A stretch of 64,000 bases of DNA, taken from positions 31,088 to 95,087 of the forward strand of contig CAIRJF010000029.1 in the NCBI GenBank assembly GCA_903878805.1, given 5' to 3'. The notes beneath the pieces were generated by a model that was not told the DNA's origin, did no database searches, and was given only the letters and a program-made list of their open reading frames with translations. Positions 8,641 through 17,010 of the stretch are shown here, in pieces; within the stretch, counting starts at the first letter, position 1, and each line of letters opens with the position of its first letter. This DNA comes from an uncultured Verrucomicrobia subdivision 3 bacterium. Its GTDB lineage: Bacteria; Verrucomicrobiota; Verrucomicrobiia; Limisphaerales; UBA11358. The translations under genes and the position numbers were made by a program.

Positions 8641-8828
8641 AGCAAAGAGACAAAATGAAAGAATTAGTTGCTCGTTACAAAGGTGACGAGAAATCAGTCG
8701 TCATTGCGTATGCCGAAGCTGAACAAAAAGGTGAAGTTAGCCGAAAGAGCAATTCACATAATTGGGGTTCGATTTCGTATGCAAAAGCATTGATGCGTGA
8801 CGGGAAAAGAAGAAATTGGATAAAGTGA
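8637..8828 (+). CDS. small hypothetical protein inserted in the nuo operon
   Basis: A 63-residue basic, lysine-rich soluble protein whose start overlaps the nuoL stop (ATGA). I do not recognise a named family. The second half (an RKSNSHNWGSISYAKALMRD-like stretch ending in a basic tail) resembles short conserved segments in small uncharacterised proteins, but I cannot name one. Base composition falls visibly here (about 42% GC against about 58% nearby), and it continues into the next gene, so both were probably acquired together. A second in-frame ATG at 8655 could be the true start. Confidence 0.6.
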   Translation: MKQRDKMKELVARYKGDEKSVVIAYAEAEQKGEVSRKSNSHNWGSISYAKALMRDGKRRNWIK

Positions 8829-8830
8829 AA

Positions 8831-9298
8831 ATGCAGCAACAGCAATTCAAACGGTTTTACAATCTCGCATTCGCGGTGATTGTAATCTGTTCTGTATTCT
8901 TTGTCTTCAAAGCCGCCGAGTCTTTAGTTCAATTATGCGTAATTGAAACTCAAAAGGAACAATATAAGAATTTGATGGATCATCAGAGACAGTTTATTTA
9001 CGACGGTCTTGTAAAGGCTGGCAAACAAGAACAAGCGGATGAATTCATGCGCGACCCTCAACTAAATGACCTTGGTTTATTCGCCACCGATGATGAAAAC
9101 GGGCAACCGTTTGGCCCGAAAGCGGTCTCGCTTGACCGCAGAATACAATTTTGTGAAGACAATCTTACCGCAATTTCAGTGGTTACTACATTGGTTGCCG
9201 TTGTTTTAGCGTATTTCTTATTTTGGTATATTGCATTGTTTTCTGTGCGCTATGTCAGAGGCAAGGCTGACCCAGAACAAGTTATTTCAAGCAAATAA
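8831..9298 (+). CDS. hypothetical two-helix membrane protein inserted in the nuo operon
   Basis: A 155-residue protein from the ATG at 8831; TTG 8816 and GTG 8825 are in-frame alternatives. It has one hydrophobic helix near the N-terminus (AVIVICSVFFVFKAA), an acidic loop of about 85 residues, and a second helix (VVTTLVAVVLAYFLFWYIALF) near the C-terminus. No motif identifies a function, and nothing suggests a complex I subunit. It is AT-rich like its partner upstream, and ends only nine bases before nuoM, so it is probably cotranscribed with nuo. Confidence 0.65.
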   Translation: MQQQQFKRFYNLAFAVIVICSVFFVFKAAESLVQLCVIETQKEQYKNLMDHQRQFIYDGLVKAGKQEQADEFMRDPQLNDLGLFATDDENGQPFGPKAVSLDRRIQFCEDNLTAISVVTTLVAVVLAYFLFWYIALFSVRYVRGKADPEQVISSK

Positions 9299-9307
9299 AT
9301 TTAACGA

Positions 9308-10843
9308 ATGTCCATACTGACTTACATCGCAGGTTGGCCGCTGCTGGCGGCGTTGGCGCTCATCGTCGTGCCGCGCAATTACCGCGTCATCATCCGCGCC
9401 ATCGCGGTGCTGGCCACGCTTATCTCGGCGGTGCTGGCGGTGAAGATGTTCGCGCAGTTCGTGCCCGGCGCGACCGGCTTCCAGTTCGAGCAACAAATCC
9501 CGTGGGTCGAATCGCTCGGCATCAGCTATCATGTCGGCGTGGACGGTCTGAACGTCGGCCTGATCTTGATGGGCGCAATCGTCGCGTTCGCCGCCGCGCT
9601 CTGCTCGTGGGAAATCCAGACGCGGGAAAAGGAATTTTACATCCTGCTGCTCGTGATGACCGGCGGCATCCTCGGCGCGTTCGCGTCGCTGGACTTGTTC
9701 TTCTTTTATTTCTTGCACGAACTCGCGCTGGTGCCCACGTTCATCATGATTGGCGTCTGGGGCCGTGGAGAAAAGAAGAACTACGCAACGTTCCAGATCA
9801 CGCTTTACTTGAGCATCGGCGCGCTCATCGCGCTCATCGGCCTCATCGCGCTCTATCTGCAATCCGGCGCGAACACGTTCGACATCCCGAAAATCATCGA
9901 GCATGCCAAGACGAATCCGCTCGCGGTCAACGCGCAGAATTTCATCTTCCCGCTGTTGTTATTCGGATTTGGCATCTTGGTTTCACTTTGGCCATTCCAC
10001 TCTTGGGCACCACTCGGTTACGGAGTTGCGCCCTCGCCGACTGCGATGCTTCACGCTGGTGTGTTGAAGAAATTCGGTCTCTACGGTTTGATTCGCATTG
10101 CGCTACCGCTGTTGCCGCAAGCCGCGCAAAGCTGGGCGCACTTCCTCGCGCTGCTCTGCGTTGGAAATATTTTGTATGTCGGCTGGGTCGCAATGCGCCA
10201 GAAAGATTTGAACCTGCTCATCGGTAATTCCAGCGTGGCGCACATGGGCTTTATTTTCCTCGGCATCGCCAGCCTGAACCTCATCGGCGTGACTGGCGCG
10301 GTGCTCATCATGGTCGCGCACGGTTTCCTCGCCGCGCTGACGTTCGCGCTGACCGGTTACATTTACAAACAGACCGGCACGCTGGAAATCAGCGCGCTCG
10401 GCGGACTCTGCCGCAAGCTGCCGTTCATCGGCACGGCGCTGCTCATGGCCGCGATGGCCGGCTGCGGATTGCCCGGCTTCGCGAATTTCGTCGGTGAAGC
10501 CACAGTGTTCTTCGGCGCGTGGAAAATGTTCCCGGCCATCACGATCATCGCACTCTGGGGCGCGCTGGTCATCGGCGGCATCTACATGACGCGCGCCATC
10601 CGCAACGTTTTGCATGGACCGTTGCCGGAAAAATGGAATTCACTTTCCGACGCGAACCTGTGGCGCAAGCTGCCCTACGCGCTGCTGATCGTGAGCCTGC
10701 TGGTGTTCGGCTTCCTGCCGAAACTGCTCACGGAAAAAATCAATCCTGACGCGCAGAAAATTGTCGCCATGGCAACTGGCAACGTGATCGCGGCTAGCGA
10801 AACAAGTGCGCCCGCTGTCAATTTTGTTGCGCAAAACAAATGA
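9308..10843 (+). CDS. nuoM: NADH-quinone oxidoreductase subunit M
   Basis: An antiporter-like membrane subunit, 511 residues and about fourteen helices. Recognisable elements are the helix-five region FYFLHELALVPTFIMIGVWG with its glutamate, the FHSWAPLGYGVAPSPTAMLHAG segment typical of NuoM, and the LLIGNSSVAHMGF helix. Composition returns to the high-GC norm of the operon here, which marks the end of the inserted segment. The stop overlaps the nuoN start. Confidence 0.95.
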   Translation: MSILTYIAGWPLLAALALIVVPRNYRVIIRAIAVLATLISAVLAVKMFAQFVPGATGFQFEQQIPWVESLGISYHVGVDGLNVGLILMGAIVAFAAALCSWEIQTREKEFYILLLVMTGGILGAFASLDLFFFYFLHELALVPTFIMIGVWGRGEKKNYATFQITLYLSIGALIALIGLIALYLQSGANTFDIPKIIEHAKTNPLAVNAQNFIFPLLLFGFGILVSLWPFHSWAPLGYGVAPSPTAMLHAGVLKKFGLYGLIRIALPLLPQAAQSWAHFLALLCVGNILYVGWVAMRQKDLNLLIGNSSVAHMGFIFLGIASLNLIGVTGAVLIMVAHGFLAALTFALTGYIYKQTGTLEISALGGLCRKLPFIGTALLMAAMAGCGLPGFANFVGEATVFFGAWKMFPAITIIALWGALVIGGIYMTRAIRNVLHGPLPEKWNSLSDANLWRKLPYALLIVSLLVFGFLPKLLTEKINPDAQKIVAMATGNVIAASETSAPAVNFVAQNK

Positions 10844-12309
10844 ATTCCTCCCTGATCATGCTGGAAATTTCGGTGATCGGCCTCGGCCTTGTGCTGATGT
10901 TGGCTGATCTATTCGTGCCCGCCGAGCGCCGTCGTTTCATCGGTTACGCCGCCATCGCGGCCTTGGGTGTGTTGCTCGTCACGAGCTTGAGCGGCAACGG
11001 CAGCTGCGGTCAATTCGGCACCGCCTTCGGTGGCATGTTCGTCAACGACGCATTGTCCCTGTTCTTCAAACAACTATTCATCGTCGCGGCGATCTTGGTG
11101 CTGTTCATGGCGGCCGAATTTTCGGACAAACTGGCCGAAGGCAGCGTGGCGGAATATTATTCACTTATTCTTTTTGCGCTCGCGGGAATGCTTTTCGCCG
11201 CGTCCTCAAACGACTTCACGATGCTGTTCGTTTCCATCGAACTCATCACGATCACGTTTTACGTCCTCGTCAGTTTTCAACGCAGCAAACTCCAATCGCT
11301 CGAAGCGGGCGTAAAATATCTGATTCTCGGTGCGCTGTCGTCATCGTTCATGGTGTTCGGCATCGCGCTGATTTGGGGAACGACCGGTGAACTGAATTTC
11401 ACCAAGCTCGCCGATTTTCTCGTCAAAAATCCAGACGTTGCCAGCAGCCAAATCTTTTTGCTCGGCGTGCTGCTGGTTTTGGTCGGACTCGGTTTCAAAA
11501 TCGCCGCGTTTCCGTTTCAGATCTGGGCGCCAGACGTTTATCAAGGCGCACCTACGCCAACGACCGCGTTTCTCGCCATTGGTTCGAAAGCCGCCGGATT
11601 TGTTTTGCTCCTGCGCGTGCTGTTCACCGCCGTGCCGAGCGTAACGGCGCATTGGGCGAACCTGCTCATCGTGATCTCCGCCATCACGATTCTCTACGGC
11701 AATCTCTGTGCTATTCCGCAGCGCAATTTGAAACGCTTGTTGGGTTATTCTAGCATCGCGCACGCTGGTTACTTGCTGCTTGGTGTCGCGGCGTTAAGCG
11801 CGAGCGGACAATCTGCGCTGCTGTATTATCTTGCCGGGTATGTGTTCACGGTAATGGCCGCGCTTTTTGTCATCACGCTTGTGATGCGGCAACTGCCAAA
11901 CGAAGATATTTCCGGTCTGGCCGGCTTGAACCAGCGCTCACCGCTGCTGGCCGCCACGCTGACCATCGCGATGGTTTCGCTAGCGGGTATTCCGCCGCTC
12001 GCGGGATTTTTTGGAAAATTTTTACTGCTCAAAGCGGTGATTGAAACCGCCCACATCACGCATAACCACGGTTACTATTGCCTTGCGTTCACTGTGCTCG
12101 CGGGTGTGGTCATCTCGCTTTACTATTATTTCGGCGTCATCCGCGCGATTTATTGGAGCAAGCATCCCGAAGACATGTCGCCGATAACCTTGTCTTCACC
12201 GGCAAAATTCGCCATTTGGGCTTGCCTCACGGGAATCTTCTGGATTGGTTTGTTTCCGAACACACTTTTGAACATCACTGACCTTGCGGCGGCTGCCTTG
12301 GGAAAATAA
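10840..12309 (+). CDS. nuoN: NADH-quinone oxidoreductase subunit N
   Basis: The third antiporter-like subunit, 489 residues, last gene of the nuo operon. Visible family features are SNDFTMLFVSIELITITFYVL with the conserved glutamate, GFKIAAFPFQIWAPDVYQGAPTP with the conserved lysine, and LKRLLGYSSIAHAGYLL. It overlaps nuoM by four bases. A strong bidirectional hairpin terminator follows, closing the operon against the convergent pyruvate kinase gene. Confidence 0.95.
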   Translation: MNSSLIMLEISVIGLGLVLMLADLFVPAERRRFIGYAAIAALGVLLVTSLSGNGSCGQFGTAFGGMFVNDALSLFFKQLFIVAAILVLFMAAEFSDKLAEGSVAEYYSLILFALAGMLFAASSNDFTMLFVSIELITITFYVLVSFQRSKLQSLEAGVKYLILGALSSSFMVFGIALIWGTTGELNFTKLADFLVKNPDVASSQIFLLGVLLVLVGLGFKIAAFPFQIWAPDVYQGAPTPTTAFLAIGSKAAGFVLLLRVLFTAVPSVTAHWANLLIVISAITILYGNLCAIPQRNLKRLLGYSSIAHAGYLLLGVAALSASGQSALLYYLAGYVFTVMAALFVITLVMRQLPNEDISGLAGLNQRSPLLAATLTIAMVSLAGIPPLAGFFGKFLLLKAVIETAHITHNHGYYCLAFTVLAGVVISLYYYFGVIRAIYWSKHPEDMSPITLSSPAKFAIWACLTGIFWIGLFPNTLLNITDLAAAALGK

Positions 12310-12326
12310 TTTAAGCTGTAAAATCA

Positions 12327-12365
12327 AAAACGCGCTGACAGATTTTGCCGGCGCGTTTTGTTTTG
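12327..12365. terminator. bidirectional terminator between nuoN and pyk
   Basis: A perfect 9-bp stem, AAAACGCGC (12327-12335) with GCGCGTTTT (12351-12359), encloses a 15-base loop. The T-rich run after it on the plus strand, and the A-rich run before it (Ts on the minus strand), allow it to end both convergent transcripts. Confidence 0.75.
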
Positions 12366-12377
12366 GGTGGATTGAAC

Positions 12378-13796
12378 TTACACCGTCCGCATCTGCACGG
12401 CGTCCACGATTTCGGTGCCAACGGAAATCGCGCCGATGATGACGACGGTGTCGCCTTTTTGCAGGCGACCTTGCTCGGTCAGCATCTTCAAACCGAGTTC
12501 AATCGTGTTCTGCGGATCAATGAAATCAAACTCCATGACGAAGGGCGTGACGCCCCAGCTTAACGTCAGTTCGTTCGCCGATTTTTCGTTGTCACACATC
12601 GCATACACCGGCGAGTAGCGCGGGCGCATCCATGATGCGTAACGCGCCATGTGGCCGTGGCGTGTGAAGGACAAAATTGCGGCGGCCTTCAATTCATTCG
12701 CCATCACGACCGCGCTCTTGACGAGCTTTTGCCGCGCGTTATTGAGTTCCGCCAGATCATGAAATTGTGCGCTACCGCTGCGCTCGATGCGCGTGGCGAT
12801 TTTGTCAAACACCTCGATGCACTTGAGCGGATATTTGCCGACCGTCGTTTCGCCGCTCAACATGATGGCGTCTGTCTCTTCAAAAATCGCGTTGGAAACG
12901 TCCGTCACTTCCGCGCGCGTCGGCATCGGCGATTGAATCATGCTTTCGAGCATGTGCGTCGCGACGATGACCGGACGGCCGATGCGCAAACACATCTTTA
13001 CAATGCGCCGCTGCACGATGGGTAATTCGTAATACGGAATTTCAATGCCCAAATCGCCGCGCGCCACCATAATGCCGTCGGCTTCGCGCACGATGGCTTC
13101 AAGATTCTTGATCGCTTCTTGATCTTCAATCTTCGCGATGACAAACGGCGCGGGTTTACCTTCCTCAAACATTTCGCGGAGCTGCAACAAGTCGCGCGAC
13201 TCGCGCACGAATGACAGCGCAATAAAATCCACGCCAAGTTCCAAACCAAGTTTCACATCCTTGATGTCCTTCGCCGTGAGCGCGGGCAAACTGACTTTGA
13301 CGCCGGGCAGATTGATGTGGCGACGACTGCCAAGTTTGCCGGCGGTGAGAACTTCGCATTCCACCTTGTTCCCGTTCTTCGCTAGCACTTTCATTTCGAT
13401 CGCGCCATTGTCCATGAGCACCACGTCGCCCACGCTGATGTCATTGATAAAATTTTCGTAGTTCACGTCCACGGAATGTTCTTCTTCAGATTTTTCACCG
13501 CGCACCGTCAAAGTGAATTTCTGTCCCGGCTTCAAATCCAGCGGCACGCTCAAGTCGCCCGTGCGGATGGCCGGTCCTTGCGTGTCCATGAGAATGCCGC
13601 TGTGGCGACCGCGCTTGGCGGATTCCGCGCGAATATCCGCGAACACGCGGCGCACCCACTCGTGCGGCGCGTGCGACATATTGAGGCGGAAAACATTGAC
13701 GCCAGCGTCCATGAGCTTGCCGATCATCTCGGCGGAGTCCGTGGCCGGGCCGAGGGTGGAAACGATTTTGGTGTGCCGCAGCAATCCTCTTTGCAT
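12378..13796 (-). CDS. pyk: pyruvate kinase
   Basis: Catalyses phosphoenolpyruvate plus ADP to pyruvate plus ATP, the last step of glycolysis. The N-terminal RHTKIVSTLGPA, the FRLNMSHA substrate loop, the active-site region FVIAKIEDQEAIKNL, MVARGDLGIEIP, and the ATHMLESMI signature are all present, with the C-terminal regulatory domain complete. Length from the ATG at 13796 is 472 residues. An in-frame ATG 90 bases upstream exists, but the chosen one places the conserved HTKIVSTLGP motif at the usual distance from the start. It converges on nuoN and diverges from a ferredoxin gene. Confidence 0.94.
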   Translation of the reverse strand: MQRGLLRHTKIVSTLGPATDSAEMIGKLMDAGVNVFRLNMSHAPHEWVRRVFADIRAESAKRGRHSGILMDTQGPAIRTGDLSVPLDLKPGQKFTLTVRGEKSEEEHSVDVNYENFINDISVGDVVLMDNGAIEMKVLAKNGNKVECEVLTAGKLGSRRHINLPGVKVSLPALTAKDIKDVKLGLELGVDFIALSFVRESRDLLQLREMFEEGKPAPFVIAKIEDQEAIKNLEAIVREADGIMVARGDLGIEIPYYELPIVQRRIVKMCLRIGRPVIVATHMLESMIQSPMPTRAEVTDVSNAIFEETDAIMLSGETTVGKYPLKCIEVFDKIATRIERSGSAQFHDLAELNNARQKLVKSAVVMANELKAAAILSFTRHGHMARYASWMRPRYSPVYAMCDNEKSANELTLSWGVTPFVMEFDFIDPQNTIELGLKMLTEQGRLQKGDTVVIIGAISVGTEIVDAVQMRTV

Positions 13797-13915
13797 GGGC
13801 GCAGAATACTTATTCTGAATTTCAAGGGAAGTTTTAATTCCCGCGCCGCTGGAATCTTGCTTGCCATCGCGCCGCCGCCCGGCCATTATTTTAATCTAAC
13901 TTTTTAAATAAATTT

Positions 13916-14149
13916 ATGGCTGACGCAGCGAACAAATACCCCGAAAACGCCACCGGCAAATACTATGTGGACAACCAGTGCATTGACTGTGACCTGTGCC
14001 GCGAAACCGCGCCGGAAAATTTCAAGCGCAACGACGATGGCGGCTATTCCGTCGTCTACAAGCAGCCGGGTTCACCGGACGAGGAAGCCCGTTGCAAAGA
14101 AGCCAAGGAGGGCTGCCCGGTTGAGGCCATCGGTGACAACGGTGTCTAG
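13916..14149 (+). CDS. small single-cluster ferredoxin
   Basis: A 77-residue acidic electron carrier. Cluster ligands are C22-x2-C25-x2-C28 and C67 followed by Pro (GCPVEAI), typical of single [4Fe-4S] (or [3Fe-4S]) ferredoxins; the gap between the third and last cysteine matches this type. C60 is extra. A partner enzyme is not evident; it is divergent from pyruvate kinase and convergent with osmC. Confidence 0.88.
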   Translation: MADAANKYPENATGKYYVDNQCIDCDLCRETAPENFKRNDDGGYSVVYKQPGSPDEEARCKEAKEGCPVEAIGDNGV

Positions 14150-14265
14150 TCTCCGTAATTTCAAACCGCAGCCGGATCGCCTGCGCGGTATGGAAATCGC
14201 GCAAAAATTCGGCTGGTAATTTCTGCCGCCCGCCCGCCTAAAATTTCAGCCGCTGGCAACGCGGT

Positions 14266-14691
14266 TCACGCTTCCAATTTTGCGTCGAGCGAAATCTTGG
14301 CGTTGAGCAAACGCGAAATCGGGCAGCCCGCCTTCGCACCGTTCGCGATGGCGGTAAATTTTTCCTGGTCGATGTCAGGAATTTTCGCCGTCATATCCAA
14401 GTGCGATTCCGTGACGGTAAAACCCGCGTCGGTTTTTTCCATCGTGATCGTCGCGGTGGTATTGATGGCCGCGGGCGTGAAACCAGCCTTGCCGAGTTCC
14501 GCCGAGAACGCCATTGAGAAACAGCCCGCATGCGCTGCGGCGATGAGTTCCTCGGGGTTCGTGCCGACGCCATTCTCGAAGCGGGTGCTGAACGAGTATT
14601 GCGTTTCCTTGAGTGTGCCGCTCTCCGTGGAGATTTTGCCTTTACCAGATTTCAGATCGCCCGACCAGACGGCGGATGCTTTGCGTTTCAT
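14266..14691 (-). CDS. osmC: OsmC/Ohr family peroxiredoxin
   Basis: A thiol peroxidase of the OsmC type, expected to reduce organic hydroperoxides in the cytoplasm. It is 141 residues with the two catalytic cysteines C57 (HAGCFSM) and C123 (AGCPISRLL). The start MKRKASAVWSG followed by an SGKGKIST loop is the typical OsmC N-terminus and separates it from Ohr. The gene faces rsgA across a 166-base gap, where its promoter should lie. Confidence 0.9.
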   Translation of the reverse strand: MKRKASAVWSGDLKSGKGKISTESGTLKETQYSFSTRFENGVGTNPEELIAAAHAGCFSMAFSAELGKAGFTPAAINTTATITMEKTDAGFTVTESHLDMTAKIPDIDQEKFTAIANGAKAGCPISRLLNAKISLDAKLEA

Positions 14692-14857
14692 AATTTAATT
14701 TGTCTTTCAATTGCTGAAACGTGAATTCGCTCCAGCGAGCGAAGAAATTAGCTCGAATTGGGAAAATCACAAGTGGGGTGATTCCCTGAGCGATTTCCCG
14801 CGTTGAAGCTGCGCGGATCAGCGGCTACTATTCGCGCATGCCATCAATCCTCTGCTT

Positions 14858-15916
14858 ATGGGTCTGACCAAGCTGGGCTGGAACGCGGCGCGCGACGAAC
14901 AATTTGCGCCGTATCTTGCCAAGGGTTTTATTCCGGCGCGCGTCGCGGTGGAGGATAAACATTTTTATCGCGTCTGGACCGTGGACGCGGAACTCACGGC
15001 GCAGATTACTGGCAAACTCATCCACGAAGCGCGCGGCGATCACGCGAAACTGCCCAAGGTCGGCGATTGGGTGGCGATCAAGCTCGTGCCGAATGAGGAG
15101 AAGGCCGCGATTCAAGCCGTCCTGCCGCGCTCCACGCAAATCACGCGCAAGACCAGCGGCCGCAATACCGCCGCGCAAATCCTCGCCACCAACATCGAAA
15201 CTGTTTTTCTCGTCACCGCCGCCGACCCGACGTTCAACGCCGCGCGACTTGAACGAATGCTCGTGATGGGCCGTGAAAGCGGCGCGCGTCCGGTGGTGCT
15301 GCTCAACAAAATTGATTTGTGCGATGACCTCGACGCCAAGCTCGCTGAGGCCACGCAGGCGGCAGGCGATGCGCTCGTGCTCGCCGTCTGCGCGCTCACC
15401 GGACGCGGCATCAAAAAACTTTCCGCTCAAATCAAGAAGGGCGAAACCGTCGCGTTCATCGGCACTTCTGGCGTCGGCAAGTCGAGTCTCATCAACCAGC
15501 TTTACGGCGAAGATTTGATGCCGACGATTGAAGTGCGCACGCAGGATTCCAAAGGCCGCCACACGACTTCGTGGCGTGAAATGATTTTTCTGCCGAACGG
15601 CGGCGTGGTCATTGACACGCCCGGCATGCGCGAATTTCATCTCTGGGGCGCAAGCGAAGGTGTGAAGGATTCCTTTCCCGAAATCGAAGCGCTCGCCGCC
15701 GGTTGCCGGTTTCGTGATTGCACCCACACGCAGGAAAAAGAGTGCGCCGTGTTGGCTGCCGTCGCCGCCGGCACGTTCCCGCGCGAACGCCACGATAGCT
15801 ACGTCAAACTCCAGCGCGAGATGAATTACCTCCGCGAATCCGAAAAACAAGCCGGCTGGCAAACCCGCCGCAAGAGCGACCGCGCGGCGCATCGCGTGTT
15901 TAACAAGGGCGATTAA
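14858..15916 (+). CDS. rsgA: ribosome small-subunit-dependent GTPase RsgA
   Basis: A circularly permuted GTPase that helps mature the 30S subunit. An N-terminal OB-fold region leads to G4 (LNKID), then G1 GTSGVGKSS starting at G202, then DTPGM as G3; the order G4-G1-G3 is diagnostic. The C-terminal zinc site is C283-x4-C288-x-H290-x5-C296. At 352 residues it has the normal length. It starts divergently from osmC. Confidence 0.94.
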   Translation: MGLTKLGWNAARDEQFAPYLAKGFIPARVAVEDKHFYRVWTVDAELTAQITGKLIHEARGDHAKLPKVGDWVAIKLVPNEEKAAIQAVLPRSTQITRKTSGRNTAAQILATNIETVFLVTAADPTFNAARLERMLVMGRESGARPVVLLNKIDLCDDLDAKLAEATQAAGDALVLAVCALTGRGIKKLSAQIKKGETVAFIGTSGVGKSSLINQLYGEDLMPTIEVRTQDSKGRHTTSWREMIFLPNGGVVIDTPGMREFHLWGASEGVKDSFPEIEALAAGCRFRDCTHTQEKECAVLAAVAAGTFPRERHDSYVKLQREMNYLRESEKQAGWQTRRKSDRAAHRVFNKGD

Positions 15917-15971
15917 ACGCTTCTCCACCTTCGCCTTCACGCTTTCATCCGTTTTGCTGCCGCTGGCAAAG

Positions 15972-16508
15972 TCAATTATTGCCGGACGTTTCTACCGCTG
16001 ATTTAATCGCAGCGAGTCCTTTTGCAAAATCTTTGCCAATCATGTCGTCGCAGTTCATGAACAGACCGAAGGCCTTGAAGAAAAAATTATTTTTGCCGGA
16101 CATGGTCCAGGTCACAGCGGTTTGGTTGCCCGCAAACTTGAAAGTAAACTCCGCCGTGTTCGTGGCCTTGAACGGTTTAAGAAATTCGAGTTTGATGCGG
16201 ATTAAATCATTCGGCGCGCTTTCGGTGATGGTCATGCCGCCGGCGCCGACCTTTTTGTTTCCGTCCCACGCAAAGCCCGCGCCCACACCCGCCGCCGTGC
16301 CGCTGTAAGAATATTTGCACGCCGGATCCATTTTCGCCCACGGCGACCACGCCTCCCATTTGTGGAAGTCGTTGACGTGCGGAAATACTTTTTCCGGCGG
16401 CGCAGAAATCTGCGTCGAACGCGTGACAATGAATTTATCCGGCCGACCGGCGACGACAACGATGAACAGAATGGCGATGAACGCGAACGCGAGGAAAATC
16501 GGCAGCAT
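15972..16508 (-). CDS. SRPBCC (START-like) family protein with N-terminal membrane anchor
   Basis: A 178-residue protein with one N-terminal hydrophobic helix (LPIFLAFAFIAILFIVVVAG) followed by a polyketide-cyclase/START-like fold: it has ISAPPEKVFPHVNDFHKWEAWSP, the usual opening strand-helix of SRPBCC domains. These domains bind hydrophobic ligands; the ligand here is unknown. It lies directly downstream of a DoxX-like gene (21 bases) at the end of the minus-strand redox group. Confidence 0.8.
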   Translation of the reverse strand: MLPIFLAFAFIAILFIVVVAGRPDKFIVTRSTQISAPPEKVFPHVNDFHKWEAWSPWAKMDPACKYSYSGTAAGVGAGFAWDGNKKVGAGGMTITESAPNDLIRIKLEFLKPFKATNTAEFTFKFAGNQTAVTWTMSGKNNFFFKAFGLFMNCDDMIGKDFAKGLAAIKSAVETSGNN

Positions 16509-16529
16509 AATGATTATCCTTCCGTCATT

Positions 16530-16916
16530 TTAATTCAGCAGACCGGAGAATTTTTTCCGCGCGTCCCAGAGCAGATACAGCGCGCAGACGATGATGATGT
16601 CGAGCATCGGATTAACCAGATGTTTCGGGTCATCCACCAAAACGTGGAACGCGATGATATTCACGATCACGGGGCCGAGCAGCAGCAAGCCGAGGTTGCG
16701 CACGCGCGGAATCAGCACGAGCAAACCGCCGATGAGCTCGAAGAATTTTACGAACTTGAGGTAGCCCGTCGGGACGAACGCCGCCATGAAATGCGCGGCG
16801 GGCGTGCCTTCCGGCAGATTCGGGATGGCGACGAGGTTGAACAGCACCGGGACGCTCGCGGCGAGGAAACAAAGTCCAAGCAGAACACCCGCGATGGTGG
16901 GCAGATATTTTTTCAT
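16530..16916 (-). CDS. DoxX family membrane protein
   Basis: A 128-residue protein with four predicted helices. The FELIGGLLVLIPRVRNLGLLLLGPVIVNI stretch, shown here by its core FELIGGLLVLIP, is the usual DoxX-like second and third helix. DoxX-like proteins are associated with redox or sulfur metabolism, but specific roles are mostly unknown. It is likely cotranscribed with the SRPBCC gene downstream. Confidence 0.8.
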   Translation of the reverse strand: MKKYLPTIAGVLLGLCFLAASVPVLFNLVAIPNLPEGTPAAHFMAAFVPTGYLKFVKFFELIGGLLVLIPRVRNLGLLLLGPVIVNIIAFHVLVDDPKHLVNPMLDIIIVCALYLLWDARKKFSGLLN

Positions 16917-17010
16917 GGCCCGGCAAAATTACATTTTCGCCGAAGATTCGCCAAGTCTTTCCCACATCTCCTGGCCACCCCCGATGCCACCGCGTTCGCG
17001 GGCTGGGGTT

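Noticed and set aside
14828..15940. A 370-codon minus-strand frame opposite rsgA
   Set aside because: RsgA motifs are unmistakable on the plus strand.
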